Notes: a model not told the origin generated them from the sequence alone. 64,000 nucleotides of DNA from Erwinia_E haradaeae_E (GCF_900699015.1 NZ_LR217737.1:682001-746000); one strand, 5' to 3'; counted from the stretch's first letter, positions 1 through 10,618 are shown. A program made the numbers and translations.

Positions 1-1949
1 ATCATTAATAAAAAACTTCATAGGATATATGTAAAAACTGACTTAATTATAAAATTAAAATTCACACTCTAGATCAAAATAAATCAACTATAAATTAATA
101 TAGATATCACAATATAAGAATTGAATCATCTTATTTAAAATACTAATCTAATTAACTAATACAATCAATTTAATAGTGCAATAAGTCTATATCTCTTGAA
201 GATATAGACTTCTACAAGTCTTATTTCTATATTAATATTAAAATCATATAAATAGATTACGACTTATATCTCTGGCATAAAGAAAAAGATTTATCAACAT
301 AATATAACTCTCTGTATCAATAACAGTATAAATTCTTATTTTAAAATTTATTAATTGAGTATATTTTTATGTAAAAACGCTAAACAAACAAATAATATAA
401 TCTAGATTGGTTTTCAGAATTAACAGATTACCTTTTTATGATGAGTGATTACCATCCACAAATGAAAAATAAAGCGATTATCATCATAATAATGCTACTC
501 ATAAAAATACAATAATTTTATACATCAACATGAATTAGAAATAATTATAAACTAAAGATTTATAAATAAATAAAAATAGAGATATTTAAACAATCCATCA
601 TGAGATATTAGTGATCAAAATAATTATTTTCATAGTAAGTAAAACAGTCATCAAGATTAAAATCACACCTCCTACATCAAAAATGATTTATACTATCAGT
701 TATCAAAACTTGATATCAGATCTGTATTATTTTTATAAATAATTAATTAAATATATTCCGTATACATAGAAACCATAAAAACACCAGTTAATGTGTTTAT
801 TAATAAAATAAGATGGATAACTGATATTATTATTTATCATGGTTAAAAACCAGTTATCTTATTGATTGCTATATACTTTTCAACAAGCAATACAAAATTT
901 GTATTCTAAATCAAATCTATTAAGTCCTGATCAACCCAAAATTATTATAATTAATATTAATATATATGTCTATTCTATAGCATATACAATCTCTTAAAAA
1001 TTACCATCTATAAAGATCTTACCATTTAAGAAATTATACTCTATATCATAGGCAATCTGAAATCTATTTAATATATATAATTTAGATAAACCTATCATAA
1101 TAGGTTATTATTACTCATTTCTTAGATAAGTGGCCATACCTTGTTATTGATAAAAGCTACCAATTTTAGTATTATAAAAATAATTTTTATATGAAAATCT
1201 CAGAACAGATATAAAATATTAAATTTTCCTACATTTGTTCTGAAAAACTTATAAAAATATAGTTTTAATATTTTTGTAGATTTTTAATTTTTAATAAAAA
1301 TGAAAGGAAGACTAATAAACACCTACTAATCTGATCTAGTACAAATAAAAAAATCAATCAACTCTTAAAAATCACTTATAAAGTGAAAAATCTTTCATAT
1401 TTCATATTCTGAAAACTACGATGATCTCAGTTCAATATAACATATATGATAAAAAATTATGTATATTAAAATATAATAAAATACAATCGATGTATCATAT
1501 TAACAATCATATGTCTGAGTTGACATAACATAAATAACATTAATCATAAACTATTTTGATTCATAAAAAACGCAAGACATAGATATACCTAATATACTAT
1601 TTTAGATCTATTATCAATAGAAACTAATTATCAAATTATTTATACAAAACCAAAATCTATATTAAGAAAATCTACGTGAAACATAATAATATTAAATAAT
1701 TAAAATGATCAAAACTTAGTGATATACTTATTCTATAAAAAATATCTATATTACAATGACTTAATGTAGTATTTCATATCTTATATTTTCATTTACATAT
1801 AAAAATTTATAAAAATGTCTTCTTTTAGAAGATTAATAAGATATAAAATAATGACAAAGAATCAGATGACTTATTAACTTAGATGATTAAACCTCATGTA
1901 TTTTTTGATCTTAGATTATCTGAAAAATAAAATACATTTAAGATAACAT
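1..1949. other. AT-rich non-coding stretch, no gene seen
   Basis: No open frame of useful length and no tRNA fold is visible. In related enterobacteria asmA follows dcd, so an asmA remnant could lie here on the minus strand, but I could not align any codons to it. Two stem-loops stand out: a 12-bp perfect stem at 183-211, listed separately, and a bulged stem pairing 807-823 with 851-863. Confidence 0.6.
183..211. repeat. Orphan 12-bp perfect hairpin
   Basis: AAGTCTATATCT at 183-194 pairs exactly with AGATATAGACTT at 200-211 around a 5-base loop. No intact gene ends beside it and neither side has a clean T-run. It may be a surviving terminator of a lost gene. The fold is certain; the role is not known. 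Confidence 0.5.
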
Positions 1950-2560
1950 AAATCTTAAACCAAAAGGATTCAGAAAGATATGGTCCCCTAACAGTGTTTT
2001 TCCCATACATCTGAATTCTACTAAGATTAATATTTATCTTAGAATAACCATCTTTTCGATCTTAAATAAGTTATTAATGAAGATTTAATCTCTTAGAATA
2101 TAGATCCTAAACATTCATTATTTATATAAACACGTATTCTATAAACTCAGATCAAACACAAAAAATAAATCAGATGTAATATAATTAAGTACTGTTTAAT
2201 ATCAAAATTCAAAATAATTATAATACTATTATTTCAATGATCTAAATTAACCATTCTTGTACAATTTCAAAAAGATAAATGAAATGATTATATAATCTAA
2301 ACAATAGAACTTGAAATCATAGATCTATTAAATATTGATTTCATTCTCAATAACTCTTTAATCAATTCTTTTATGACAAATTATTTTGCATCTTCATCTA
2401 CGGTGATGAATACAAAAGATCCATAGTTTAAAACATGCTATGTATTCCAATGTGTTATAAAATACATTCATATAGTAAAACTATACTATTTTAAAATTAA
2501 TCTTTTATTTTTTAATAAAGCTGCATCGATTTTAAGACAAAATAAAAAGCATAGTCACAT
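1950..2560 (-). pseudogene. dcd: Decayed dCTP deaminase gene, downstream of udk
   Basis: On the minus strand, 35-40 bp after the udk stop, the codons ATG-TGA-CTA-TGC (2560-2549) reproduce the MRLC start of Dcd with Arg turned into a stop. A second match lies at about 2259-2235, where Glu-Trp-Leu-Ile-stop follows the GWLDG motif. Its Trp codon is 307 bp from the start, against about 315 bp expected. The order udk-dcd is standard in enterobacteria. Many stops and indels rule out function. The 3' limit is uncertain because the tail alignment needs an insertion. Confidence 0.5.
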
Positions 2561-2598
2561 AAATTGATTCACTCACTTTTAGTGGATTTTAACTCAAA

Positions 2599-3243
2599 TT
2601 ATTCAAAAAATTGATTAATTTTTGCTTTTAAAATATCAATTGCAATACGATTTTTCCCTCCTCGTGGTACTATAATATCAGCATATTGCTTACAAGGTTC
2701 AATAAATTGCAAAAACATAGGTCGTACTGTTTCCTGATACTGAGCTATAACCGAATCCATAGAACGACCGCGCTGGTTTACATCACGTTGAATGCGACGC
2801 ATAAGACAAATATCAAGAGGTGTATCGACAAAAATAGAAAAATTCATTTCTTTTCTTAATTTAATATTAGTCAAAAGTAGAATACCTTCAAGAATAATCA
2901 CCTTTTTTGGTTGTATATGAAGAGTTTGACCAGTACGAGTATGTTCAACATAACTGTATATCGGAAGGTTAATTGCATTCCCTGATTTTAAAATCTGTAA
3001 ATGTTGTAAAAGCAAACCATGATCCATAGAATTTGGATGATCATAATTAGTTTTAACGCGCTCAGTCATAGTAAGATGCCCTTGGTCTCTATAATAAGCA
3101 TCCTCAGGAATTACACCAATATTTTCGTCACCAAAACGAGCTCGAACTTCATGATACAATGTACTAGCAATAAGACTTTTCCCCGAAGCAGATGCGCCTG
3201 CAATACCTATGATGACGCATTTATGATGCGACTTTTCAACCAT
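2599..3243 (-). CDS. udk: Uridine kinase (uridine/cytidine kinase)
   Basis: Phosphorylates uridine and cytidine to UMP and CMP in cytoplasmic pyrimidine salvage. At 214 aa it is full length against about 213 in E. coli. The Walker A loop GASASGKS lies near residues 16-23. The LEGILLL strand is near residue 120 and the DICLMRRIQRD lid region is in the second half. It is flanked by remnants of mrp upstream and dcd downstream, so it is the only survivor of that gene group. I see no oddities in the coding frame. Confidence 0.95.
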   Translation of the reverse strand: MVEKSHHKCVIIGIAGASASGKSLIASTLYHEVRARFGDENIGVIPEDAYYRDQGHLTMTERVKTNYDHPNSMDHGLLLQHLQILKSGNAINLPIYSYVEHTRTGQTLHIQPKKVIILEGILLLTNIKLRKEMNFSIFVDTPLDICLMRRIQRDVNQRGRSMDSVIAQYQETVRPMFLQFIEPCKQYADIIVPRGGKNRIAIDILKAKINQFFE

Positions 3244-3254
3244 ATTTTAACGAC

Positions 3255-4330
3255 CTGAACTTAAGACCATATTAACGGGCAAGTGCTCCATCTAGGATTC
3301 TAGATATTAGAAAGGATAGCAACCAGAAAATCAAAAGAGATATAACACTAAGTAGCCTGATATTCGAAATAGTACTCCTATAGTATATTGGCATCATCTA
3401 GCAACACCAGATTATCTAAAATCTGTAAATCTAATCTAACTGAATACCCTACCCTATATATTATAAAATGCGTATTCTATAAATATTAGTACAACTCATT
3501 CAATTAGAAAAACATCTTAAAACCACCTCCTCTTTCATTCCACCAATTAAATCTTATAATAACAAGACCTTCACAGAACTAAATTTAGTGTTGGTTCTAC
3601 AATATGCTACCACACTACAATTATTTGCAATTCATCCTTGCCTACTTAGAAAAAATTAACATTACTGCGTACAAAGTTTCTATAAGATTCTCTAGCACAC
3701 ACTTTAAAAAACATATAAAAAGATTTACAAGTAATAAACCGCTAGTTACATCACTAACACATAACTAGTTCATACACACTACAGCTTATTAATTGTCAAA
3801 AAGCATGCCATTCTTAGTCTATACTTACTAAGTATATCTCTAAGAACCCCTAGAGCATCCTACATTCGAAAAATGTTTTATAGCTATAAATTTTAGTATA
3901 TTTAATAATAAGGTGATTTACTATAGATAGATTACCTTCGAAATTCATCACCTAAAATTAATCACGAAGAATTTCTAACGCAAAAGATTAAATGCGATAT
4001 TATCGTTTGCCAAACAATAATTCTGATATATGAATCTATCCAATATTATCTTCTATAACAGACCCATTTTTAATGGTAGATCATTACTTATGATCATTAC
4101 ATACTAAATATCAAAACTAGATTCTTTGATCATATACACAATCTCATACATTATTTCTTACTAATTCTAAAATACAAGATATCCACACTGAAAACTACAT
4201 TATAAGTCTTTAAATTATTAATGTCACTAATCCCACAAACCATATCTATTAGATGAACCACGCATATTGCTGACCTAGTTTAATAACCAGACTAACCATC
4301 ATTCAAAAAACTGAGCAGTATTTAATAGAA
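3255..4330 (-). pseudogene. mrp: Decayed Mrp/ApbC-type Fe-S carrier P-loop ATPase gene
   Basis: Three blocks on the minus strand match Mrp in order and at about the right spacing. Near 3990-3935 an Ala-x-Asn-Leu block (AVNL) is followed by codons corresponding to VGILDADIYGPS, with one codon missing. Near 3536-3494 codons match EKVEVPVLGIVENMS, ending in ATG-AGT. Near 3350-3315 codons match TVISRP-DSEFTAI. Stops and frameshifts are frequent. The implied end abuts udk. Mrp is an Fe-S cluster carrier ATPase; its loss leaves NfuA as the only Fe-S carrier in the window. Confidence 0.6.
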
Positions 4331-4489
4331 AGAGCTGTACACTTCGTCGTCGAATAGAGAGCTCTTCTCTACTACATATCTCTATGACCATATTCTATAT
4401 AGGACTACATGAACAGAATATTTGATTATATTCTTACTCTAAGACTTGTCTAACAAGGCTTAATTTTTTAATAGATTAATTAGTAGATT

Positions 4490-5015
4490 TAATTTTTTTA
4501 GATTTTCCGTATAAGCGAGGTGCATGAAGTTCTTAAGTGTGATAAACAACCTAATACGATATTAAAAAATTAATTCTACATAAGTTTTAAAAGACTAGTG
4601 CTCTCATCTTTTAATACATAAAATATCTATCTTATCACTAATGTTCAATTAATACGAATATTTAACGTTTTCCTCTTAAATTATATTATATCTAATAGAA
4701 TTAATATTCTTTGATTTTGGTATTAGTTAACTCTCATAGACGTCAGAATAATAATATCAATTAATTATTCAGTTTTTAATAACCTAATACTTCAAATTAT
4801 TCATATTTTCTATAATTATCTTTTAGATCTTGACAAATAACAGCAATTTTCTTTTTTAGATTCTTCATATTAGAAAATTATAATACCTATCGTAATTTTA
4901 TAAATTAAAAACTCAAAACATCATATACTTCTATCTGTATGATAATACATATGGTAATAATATAACAAACTAACTACCCACTACTTGAAAAATAAATCTT
5001 TGAAACTTTTTAGAA
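4490..5015 (-). pseudogene. crr: Decayed EIIA-Glc gene, downstream of ptsI
   Basis: Starting about 20 bp after the ptsI stop, minus-strand codons align to Crr. Phe-stop-Lys matches the FDK start. Near 4935-4875 the run Ile-Glu-Val-Tyr-Asp-Val-Leu-Ser stays in register with IEIIAPLS and continues for about 21 codons through EIVNIEDV. Near 4845-4805 Lys-Asn-Leu-Lys-Lys-Lys-Ile-Ala-Val follows KIVGDGIAI. Multiple stops make it non-functional. The position matches the ptsH-ptsI-crr operon of enterobacteria. Confidence 0.65.
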
Positions 5016-5034
5016 AATGTTAATATTTTATATT

Positions 5035-6762
5035 TCAAGATACATGATGCTCTGTAGTAAATTGATCCACTAATTTTACCAATTCATCTACTGTTGGTTG
5101 CATTAAGGCTTGTTCCGCTAAAACCTGAACATCCTGAAACTTAACGCTACGAACAAGTTTTTTAATAGGTGGAATCGCAATCGAACTCATACTAAATTCA
5201 TCTAACCCCATACCTAATAACAACAATGTAGCATGTAAGTCTCCTGCTAATTCACCACACATTCCTGTCCATTTTCCTTCAGAATGAGAAGCATCAATCA
5301 CCTGTTTAATCAACATTAAAACAGATGGAGATAAAGGATTATACAGATGAGAAATCAAACCATTACCACGATCTACAGCTAAAGTATACTGAGTTAAGTC
5401 ATTTGTTCCAATGCTAAAAAAATCAACCTCTTTTACTAAATGATGAGCAATGACTGCAGAAGCAGGTGTTTCTACCATAATACCAATTTCAATTCGATTA
5501 TTAAAATCTCTTCTTTCTTTACGAAGTTGAATTTTTAAAAAATCTATCTGTTCTTTTAGAAATCGAACTTCTTCCACAGAAATAATCATAGGGAACATAA
5601 TACGTAACGTACCAAACGCCGAAGCACGCAACATAGCACGTAACTGAGCATGTAAAATGTCAGTACGATCCATAACTATACGAATGGCACGCCAACCAAG
5701 ACAAGGATTAGCTTCCCGTGGAAGGTGCATATATGGTAAGTCTTTATCACCACCGATATCCATCGTTCGTAAAATTACACCCTGATCGCCTACTGCTTTA
5801 GCTATAGATTGGTAAGCCTGAAATTGCTCCTCTTCACTCGGTAACGAATCCCTATCCATAAACAAAAACTCTGTACGATAAAGACCTATACCTTCTGCTC
5901 CACAACAATCCATCCCTATAATATCACGTCCATTTCCAATATTAGCACTAAGCTTAACCTTATGACCATCAAGAGTCATTGCTGGAAGACTCTTAAGTTT
6001 AGCTAATTCATTATTTTGAATAGAATATTGATGAGCTAAAGCTTTAAATTCCGCAATTTTTTCCGGAGAAGGATTAATATAAACTTGATTATTAATCGCA
6101 TCTAAAATCAAAAAATCATCATTTTTCACTTGACTCGTTATATTTCCAGCACCAACAATAGCTGGTAATCCTAGTGAACGAGCCATAATCGAGGTATGCG
6201 AGGTGCGACCCCCAGCATCAGTGATAAACCCTAAAACCTTTTTCAAATTCAGCTGTGCTGTTTCTGATGGAGTTAAGTCTTGAGCAACCAATAAGACTTC
6301 CTCATTGATCGCACTAAGATCTACAATATGTAAACCAAGAATATTTTTCAGTAAACGCTTTCCAATATCACGCACGTCAGCTGCACGTTCTTTTAGGTAT
6401 TCATCATCCAGCTCTTCTAACGATTTTGCCTGAGATCTAATAACAGTAAACACAGCTGCATCTGCAGTATATAGCTCATCTTTAATTAATAATAATACGT
6501 CCTTTTCCAGCTCTTCGTCTTCTAAAAGCATCAAGTGTCCTTCAAAGATTGCTGCTTTCTCTTCCCCACAAACTTCTCTAGCTTGAATGGCAATACTTTT
6601 AAGTTGTTCAACAGCTTTTTGGCGTCCGTCAAGAAATCTTTGAACTTCGTTGTCTTGTCTTTCAACAGAAATCTTCTCATAGTTTATGATAATCTCTTCT
6701 TCTTTAAGTAGAAGAGCTTTGCCAAAAGCTATACTTGATGATGCTAAAATACTTGAAATCAT
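5035..6762 (-). CDS. ptsI: PTS enzyme I (phosphoenolpyruvate-protein phosphotransferase)
   Basis: Takes phosphate from phosphoenolpyruvate and passes it to HPr, the first step of sugar uptake by the phosphotransferase system. It is 575 aa, the same length as E. coli PtsI. The swivelling-domain motif GGRTSHTSIMARS holds the active-site His near residue 189. The PEP-binding barrel motifs follow (GLYRTEFLFMDRD, DIGGDKDLPY, GIMVETPASA, FFSIGTNDLTQY, GMCGELAGD). An AAAGG ribosome site precedes the ATG. Oddly, the adjacent crr and probably ptsH are decayed, so its phosphate acceptor must be encoded elsewhere or be absent. Confidence 0.96.
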   Translation of the reverse strand: MISSILASSSIAFGKALLLKEEEIIINYEKISVERQDNEVQRFLDGRQKAVEQLKSIAIQAREVCGEEKAAIFEGHLMLLEDEELEKDVLLLIKDELYTADAAVFTVIRSQAKSLEELDDEYLKERAADVRDIGKRLLKNILGLHIVDLSAINEEVLLVAQDLTPSETAQLNLKKVLGFITDAGGRTSHTSIMARSLGLPAIVGAGNITSQVKNDDFLILDAINNQVYINPSPEKIAEFKALAHQYSIQNNELAKLKSLPAMTLDGHKVKLSANIGNGRDIIGMDCCGAEGIGLYRTEFLFMDRDSLPSEEEQFQAYQSIAKAVGDQGVILRTMDIGGDKDLPYMHLPREANPCLGWRAIRIVMDRTDILHAQLRAMLRASAFGTLRIMFPMIISVEEVRFLKEQIDFLKIQLRKERRDFNNRIEIGIMVETPASAVIAHHLVKEVDFFSIGTNDLTQYTLAVDRGNGLISHLYNPLSPSVLMLIKQVIDASHSEGKWTGMCGELAGDLHATLLLLGMGLDEFSMSSIAIPPIKKLVRSVKFQDVQVLAEQALMQPTVDELVKLVDQFTTEHHVS

Positions 6763-6805
6763 AATCTATACCTTTATCTTCTAGTGTTGACATAAAGAAG
6801 AAAAA

Positions 6806-7064
6806 AATGCAGCACTGTATTAATATTTTTATGAAAACACTAAATAAACTAATCTAGTTAATCTCTTCATTTTTTCCAAAAATATTTCGTAAACTATGTC
6901 AAAATAAAGAATCACTGATGTGCTGTAATTAATATTACATTCCTTTTTTCAAAAAAATGTAGTCTAAACCTATCTATTCAACCTAATCTACATCTTTAAT
7001 TTCATACTACTATCTATTCTACTATCTTAATTTTTCTTTCATAGTCAACTGTCAGTTCAAATAG
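6806..7064 (-). pseudogene. ptsH: Possible decayed HPr gene upstream of ptsI
   Basis: The slot is right for ptsH: the presumed stop lies 44 bp before ptsI, the spacing I recall for E. coli. Near 6818 codons for Thr-Val-Leu correspond to AEL of the HPr tail. Near 6980-6955 Glu-stop-Ile-Gly-Leu corresponds to EAKGF. Near 7060-7045 Glu-Leu-Thr-Val corresponds to EVTI. Spacing between blocks is imperfect and the alignment is weak, so chance similarity in AT-rich DNA cannot be excluded. No intact HPr frame exists here. Confidence 0.3.
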
Positions 7065-7842
7065 ATTCCCTACAATACAATCTGAAAATTAATAATTTCA
7101 TAAAATATTTAATTAAAACAGAAGCTCTGTTTAGCATTATGGAATAATACTAATGAAGTAAAGATGGTGTCTTTTATTACACAAATTATTTTTTAAAACT
7201 AGTTAATAACTCGTATAGACTCTAGTATAATTAAAATTATTATTATAAAGATAATTAACCTATTCTAATAGGTCCTGCAGTTGCTAAAAACCTGTACTAT
7301 CACTAAATTAGTTTCTAATTTCAGTATATCTAAATATCCTTAAATAATATACAATCATAGTTACACTAATTAGTTTTAGACTAACATATACATTTAACTA
7401 AATTTATTAAACTTACATAGTTTATATCATACCACATCTGAATTTAGAATATTGATGATAGATATCATATTTATTTTGATATAGATACACAAATCTCATG
7501 AAAAAATAATCAATACAATATCTCTAAATTATTTCAATTTAAATAAAATATAATTATATATTCATGTTGTATTTAAATTAATTTTAAAACATTATATAAA
7601 AGAGTATTTAAGATCAATTATAAATAAGCTACACTATTATGAATTCTAATTAAAAATGATCTTACTTGAAAACACATGACAATAACTAATAAAAATATTA
7701 TCTCTCAGTTAAAGAGAATTTTGTAATTTAATTGAAAAGAATAAGAAAAATAGCGCTTAAGCATGAATACACATTCAGATTCCTTAGCTAAATTTAGAAA
7801 ATAAAGAATCAATGTGTCTTTAATTTGTAATTGTAATAATGT
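7065..7842. other. Non-coding gap where tufB would lie
   Basis: In E. coli four tRNA genes and tufB precede secE. The four tRNA genes are found instead near 38 kb, and I find no EF-Tu codons here. The sequence is AT-rich. The only open frame overlaps the secE start on the other strand and looks accidental. A promoter for secE must lie here, but I cannot place it with confidence. Confidence 0.6.
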
Positions 7843-7860
7843 ATGATTCAAGGTTCGATT

Positions 7861-8247
7861 ATGAGTACATGTATAACTAGAGCTCAAAAAAAAAGGCGCT
7901 GGTTAGAAATCGGAAAATGGTTAAGTATTATATTTTTTTTTCTGATTGCTATCATAGGAAATGTTTGGTTTTCTAACGTTACTGTATCTCTGCGCATATT
8001 TGCTATTATTCTACTTCTAACTATAGCAGTGGGAATTTTTCGATTAACAGAAAAAGGAAAAATAACCATAGTCTATATTAATCAAACATATAAAGAAATA
8101 AGAAAAATTATTTGGCCGTCTCGTCAAGAGACATTTAACACAACATTAATTGTTAGCGCAGCAACTGCCGCTATGTCATTAATTTTATGGGGACTTGATA
8201 ATCTACTCGTTCGCATCATATCATTTATTACTGGCCTGAGGTTTTGA
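7861..8247 (+). CDS. secE: Preprotein translocase subunit SecE
   Basis: Small inner-membrane subunit that clamps SecY in the SecYEG channel. From the ATG at 7861 the protein has 128 aa, close to the 127 aa of E. coli. I prefer this start to the ATG at 7843 because AAGG lies just upstream and the length fits. Three hydrophobic segments are visible, near residues 20-38, 42-60 and in the C-terminal third. The cytoplasmic hinge motif EIRKIIWPSRQET and the conserved end SFITGLRF are intact. nusG follows after one base, as in E. coli. Confidence 0.93.
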   Translation: MSTCITRAQKKRRWLEIGKWLSIIFFFLIAIIGNVWFSNVTVSLRIFAIILLLTIAVGIFRLTEKGKITIVYINQTYKEIRKIIWPSRQETFNTTLIVSAATAAMSLILWGLDNLLVRIISFITGLRF

Positions 8248-8248
8248 G

Positions 8249-8794
8249 ATGTCTGAAGCTCCTAACAAGCGCTGGTACGTAGTTCAAGCGTTTTCTGGAT
8301 TCGAAAGTCGCGTAGCTCAGTCTCTACGTGAATATATTAAATTAAATAAAATGGAAATACTATTTGGCGACATCATGGTTCCAACCGAAGAAGTAGTTGA
8401 AATCCGTCGTGGTCAACGTCGTAAAAGCGAACGAAAATTTTTTCCTGGATACGTATTAGTACAAATGGTTATGAACGATGCAAGTTGGCATCTTGTGCGT
8501 AGTGTACCCAGAGTTATGGGTTTTATTGGGGGCACTTCAGACCGTCCAGCACCAATCAGCTTTAAAGAAGCTGATGCAATAATGAACCTGTTACAACAGG
8601 TAGGAGATAAACCCCGCCCAAAAACACTTTTTGAACCAGGTGAAATGGTCCGTGTGAACGACGGTCCTTTTTCCGATTTTAATGGCGTTGTGGAAGAAGT
8701 TGATTATGAAAAAAGTCGTCTCACAGTATCTGTATCTATTTTTGGTCGTGCCACGCCAGTTGAACTAGACTTTGCTCAAGTTGAAAAGGGATAA
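8249..8794 (+). CDS. nusG: Transcription elongation/antitermination factor NusG
   Basis: Binds the RNA polymerase clamp through its N-terminal NGN domain and links it to Rho or ribosomal protein S10 through its C-terminal KOW domain. It is 181 aa, the normal length. The start MSEAPNKRWYVVQAFSGFE is almost the E. coli sequence. The KOW segment (FEPGEMVRVNDGPFSDFNG) lies near residues 128-150. The gene follows secE immediately, so the two are almost certainly co-transcribed. Confidence 0.96.
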   Translation: MSEAPNKRWYVVQAFSGFESRVAQSLREYIKLNKMEILFGDIMVPTEEVVEIRRGQRRKSERKFFPGYVLVQMVMNDASWHLVRSVPRVMGFIGGTSDRPAPISFKEADAIMNLLQQVGDKPRPKTLFEPGEMVRVNDGPFSDFNGVVEEVDYEKSRLTVSVSIFGRATPVELDFAQVEKG

Positions 8795-8953
8795 TTATTT
8801 CTCCTTCGAAAGCTAGATATGCAATTATCATTAGTGATAAAATCAGTCATTATATATGAATTATATGATACTAAATAAAAAAATCCCGCCTTTCTAGCAC
8901 TATCTATCTGAATATCTAAAGATTGAAAGATGCATACAATGATTCTGTGATTT

Positions 8954-9048
8954 GGCGCTTTTATTTTTATCTATGATATAAATAGATATGCATCAGCTAT
9001 AAAGCGCCGTTAACTAAACAGTGCAATCACCTTACTTGAGGTATTATT
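8954..9048 (+). promoter_or_regulatory. rplK leader with stem-loops; candidate L1 autoregulatory region
   Basis: GGCGCTTT at 8954-8961 pairs with AAAGCGCC at 9001-9008 and encloses an inner ATCTAT/ATAGAT stem. Nearer the gene, ACCT and AGGT could pair and hide the ribosome site GAGGT before the rplK ATG. In enterobacteria ribosomal protein L1 represses this operon by binding the rplK leader. The G+C-rich pairing surviving in such AT-rich DNA supports a role, but I have not matched the L1 consensus. Confidence 0.4.
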
Positions 9049-9477
9049 ATGGCTAAAAAAATACAGACCTTTGTCAAACTGCAGGTTGCAGCTGGTATGG
9101 CAAACCCTAGCCCTCCAGTAGGTCCAGCCCTTGGTCAAAGAGGTGTAAATATTATGGAATTCTGCAAAGCATTTAATACAAAAACAGATTCATTTGAAAA
9201 AGGACTCCCAATTCCAGTGGTCATTACTGTTTATACTGACCGTTCCTTTACTTTTATTACCAAAAGCCCTCCTTCAGCTATTCTTCTTAAGAAGGCAATT
9301 GGTGTAACATCTGGTTCTGGAAAACCAAATCAACAAAAAATCGGCACGTTATCACGTTCCCAATTACGTGAAATAGCTGAGATTAAATCTAAAGACATGA
9401 CGGGATCTAATATTGAAGCAATGACACGTTCCATTGAAGGAACTGCTCGTTCTCTAGGTCTGGTCATAGAGGACTAA
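9049..9477 (+). CDS. rplK: 50S ribosomal protein L11
   Basis: Binds 23S rRNA at the GTPase-associated centre and is needed for RelA activation. It is 142 aa, full length. The proline-rich N-terminal segment ANPSPPVGPALGQRGVNIMEF contacts release factors and thiopeptide antibiotics. The rRNA-binding C-terminal domain with GTARSLGLVIED is intact. It heads the L11 operon, with rplA starting 2 bp after its stop, so coupled translation is likely. Confidence 0.97.
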   Translation: MAKKIQTFVKLQVAAGMANPSPPVGPALGQRGVNIMEFCKAFNTKTDSFEKGLPIPVVITVYTDRSFTFITKSPPSAILLKKAIGVTSGSGKPNQQKIGTLSRSQLREIAEIKSKDMTGSNIEAMTRSIEGTARSLGLVIED

Positions 9478-9479
9478 AA

Positions 9480-10184
9480 ATGGCTAATCTAAGCAAACGA
9501 ATGCGAAAAATTTCTGAAAATATTGACCCAACCAAGCTATATGAAATAGACGAAGCGCTATCTATCCTAAAAGAACTAGCGGTTGTTAAATTTATAGAAA
9601 GTGTTGATGTAGCAGTAAAATTAAGTATTGATCCACGCAAATCTGATCAAAATGTTCGTGGTTCGACCATACTACCTTATGGTACTGGCCGTATGGTACG
9701 CGTAGCTGTATTTACTCAAGACACCAACGCTCAAGCTGCGATAGAACAAGGTGCTGAATTAGTAGGAATGGAAGATCTTGCAGAAAAAGTCAAAAAAGGT
9801 GAGATCAACTTTGATGTAGTTGTTGCATCTCCAGATGCTATGCGTATTGTTGGTCAATTAGGACATATTCTTGGACCACGAGGCCTTATGCCTAACCTAA
9901 AAGTCGGTACTATAACAAATAACATTAGAGAAGCCGTAAAAAATGCTAAATCAGGTCAAATTCGTTATCGTAACGATAAAAATGGAATCATCCATACTAC
10001 TATTGGTAAAATCAATTTTAATGCAAATCACTTACAGGCAAATTTAGAATGCCTATTAAATGCTCTTAAAAAATCCAAACCACCTCAATCAAAAGGAGTC
10101 TTTATCAAAAAAATTAGCCTCTCGACTACTATGGGAACCTGTGTTACATTAGACCAAACCAGTCTGAAAAACTGGACTAGTTAA
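9480..10184 (+). CDS. rplA: 50S ribosomal protein L1
   Basis: Forms the mobile L1 stalk of the 50S subunit, helps release deacylated tRNA from the E site, and in relatives represses the rplK-rplA mRNA. At 234 aa it has the E. coli length. Recognisable segments are LSIDPRKSDQNVRGSTILPYGTG-like residues near 50-70 and the GHILGPRGLMPNLKVGT loop near 125-145. The C-terminus (GTCVTLDQTSL) is conserved in type. It lies tightly behind rplK and is followed by a 434-bp leader before rplJ. Confidence 0.97.
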   Translation: MANLSKRMRKISENIDPTKLYEIDEALSILKELAVVKFIESVDVAVKLSIDPRKSDQNVRGSTILPYGTGRMVRVAVFTQDTNAQAAIEQGAELVGMEDLAEKVKKGEINFDVVVASPDAMRIVGQLGHILGPRGLMPNLKVGTITNNIREAVKNAKSGQIRYRNDKNGIIHTTIGKINFNANHLQANLECLLNALKKSKPPQSKGVFIKKISLSTTMGTCVTLDQTSLKNWTS

Positions 10185-10618
10185 TCTTTTTTCTTTACCA
10201 AAGAATTTTTCCTGGAATCTAGGCTCGTAATACTTTAATAATAATGGAAATACTCAACCGCTTAATACGAGTTTACATAATATTGATCACTAAGCATGCC
10301 TCTTAAAATATAACTATGATTAAAATTTGTCAATATCTCGATAGATTTATAAATCATTCTTAACAGACCTATTAGGTTGGGATCAGTCTAATCTTGTATT
10401 TTATATTTTAAATTCCTTTCTTAATTAAAAGAAAGGTTGCATATGAAGCTGGGACTTAGTTTCTAAAACATCTATTATCAAACATACCAATAAAATCAAA
10501 ATAGTTTTAACGTCTATAACTGGATTCATATTACCATAGTTAAACAGCCGCCTATAATCAGGCAATTGAGCAACAGTAAGCCTCTGTGAATTTCAGAATA
10601 ATCCAGGAGCAACAGACA
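10185..10618 (+). promoter_or_regulatory. rplJ leader region (promoter and L10 control site expected)
   Basis: A long untranslated leader precedes rplJ in E. coli, carrying the rplJ promoter and the site where L10-L7/L12 represses translation. The spacing here is similar (434 bp). I see an 8-bp hairpin pairing CCTTTCTT (10415-10422) with AAGAAAGG (10429-10436). A possible weak promoter has TTGTCA at 10327 and TATAAA at 10348, with a short 15-bp spacer. The ribosome site AGGAG at 10605-10609 fixes the rplJ start. The L10 site itself was not aligned. Confidence 0.45.

Noticed and set aside
10586..10618. Upstream ATG as start of rplJ
   Set aside because: AGGAG at 10605-10609 and the conserved MALNLQ start point to 10619.
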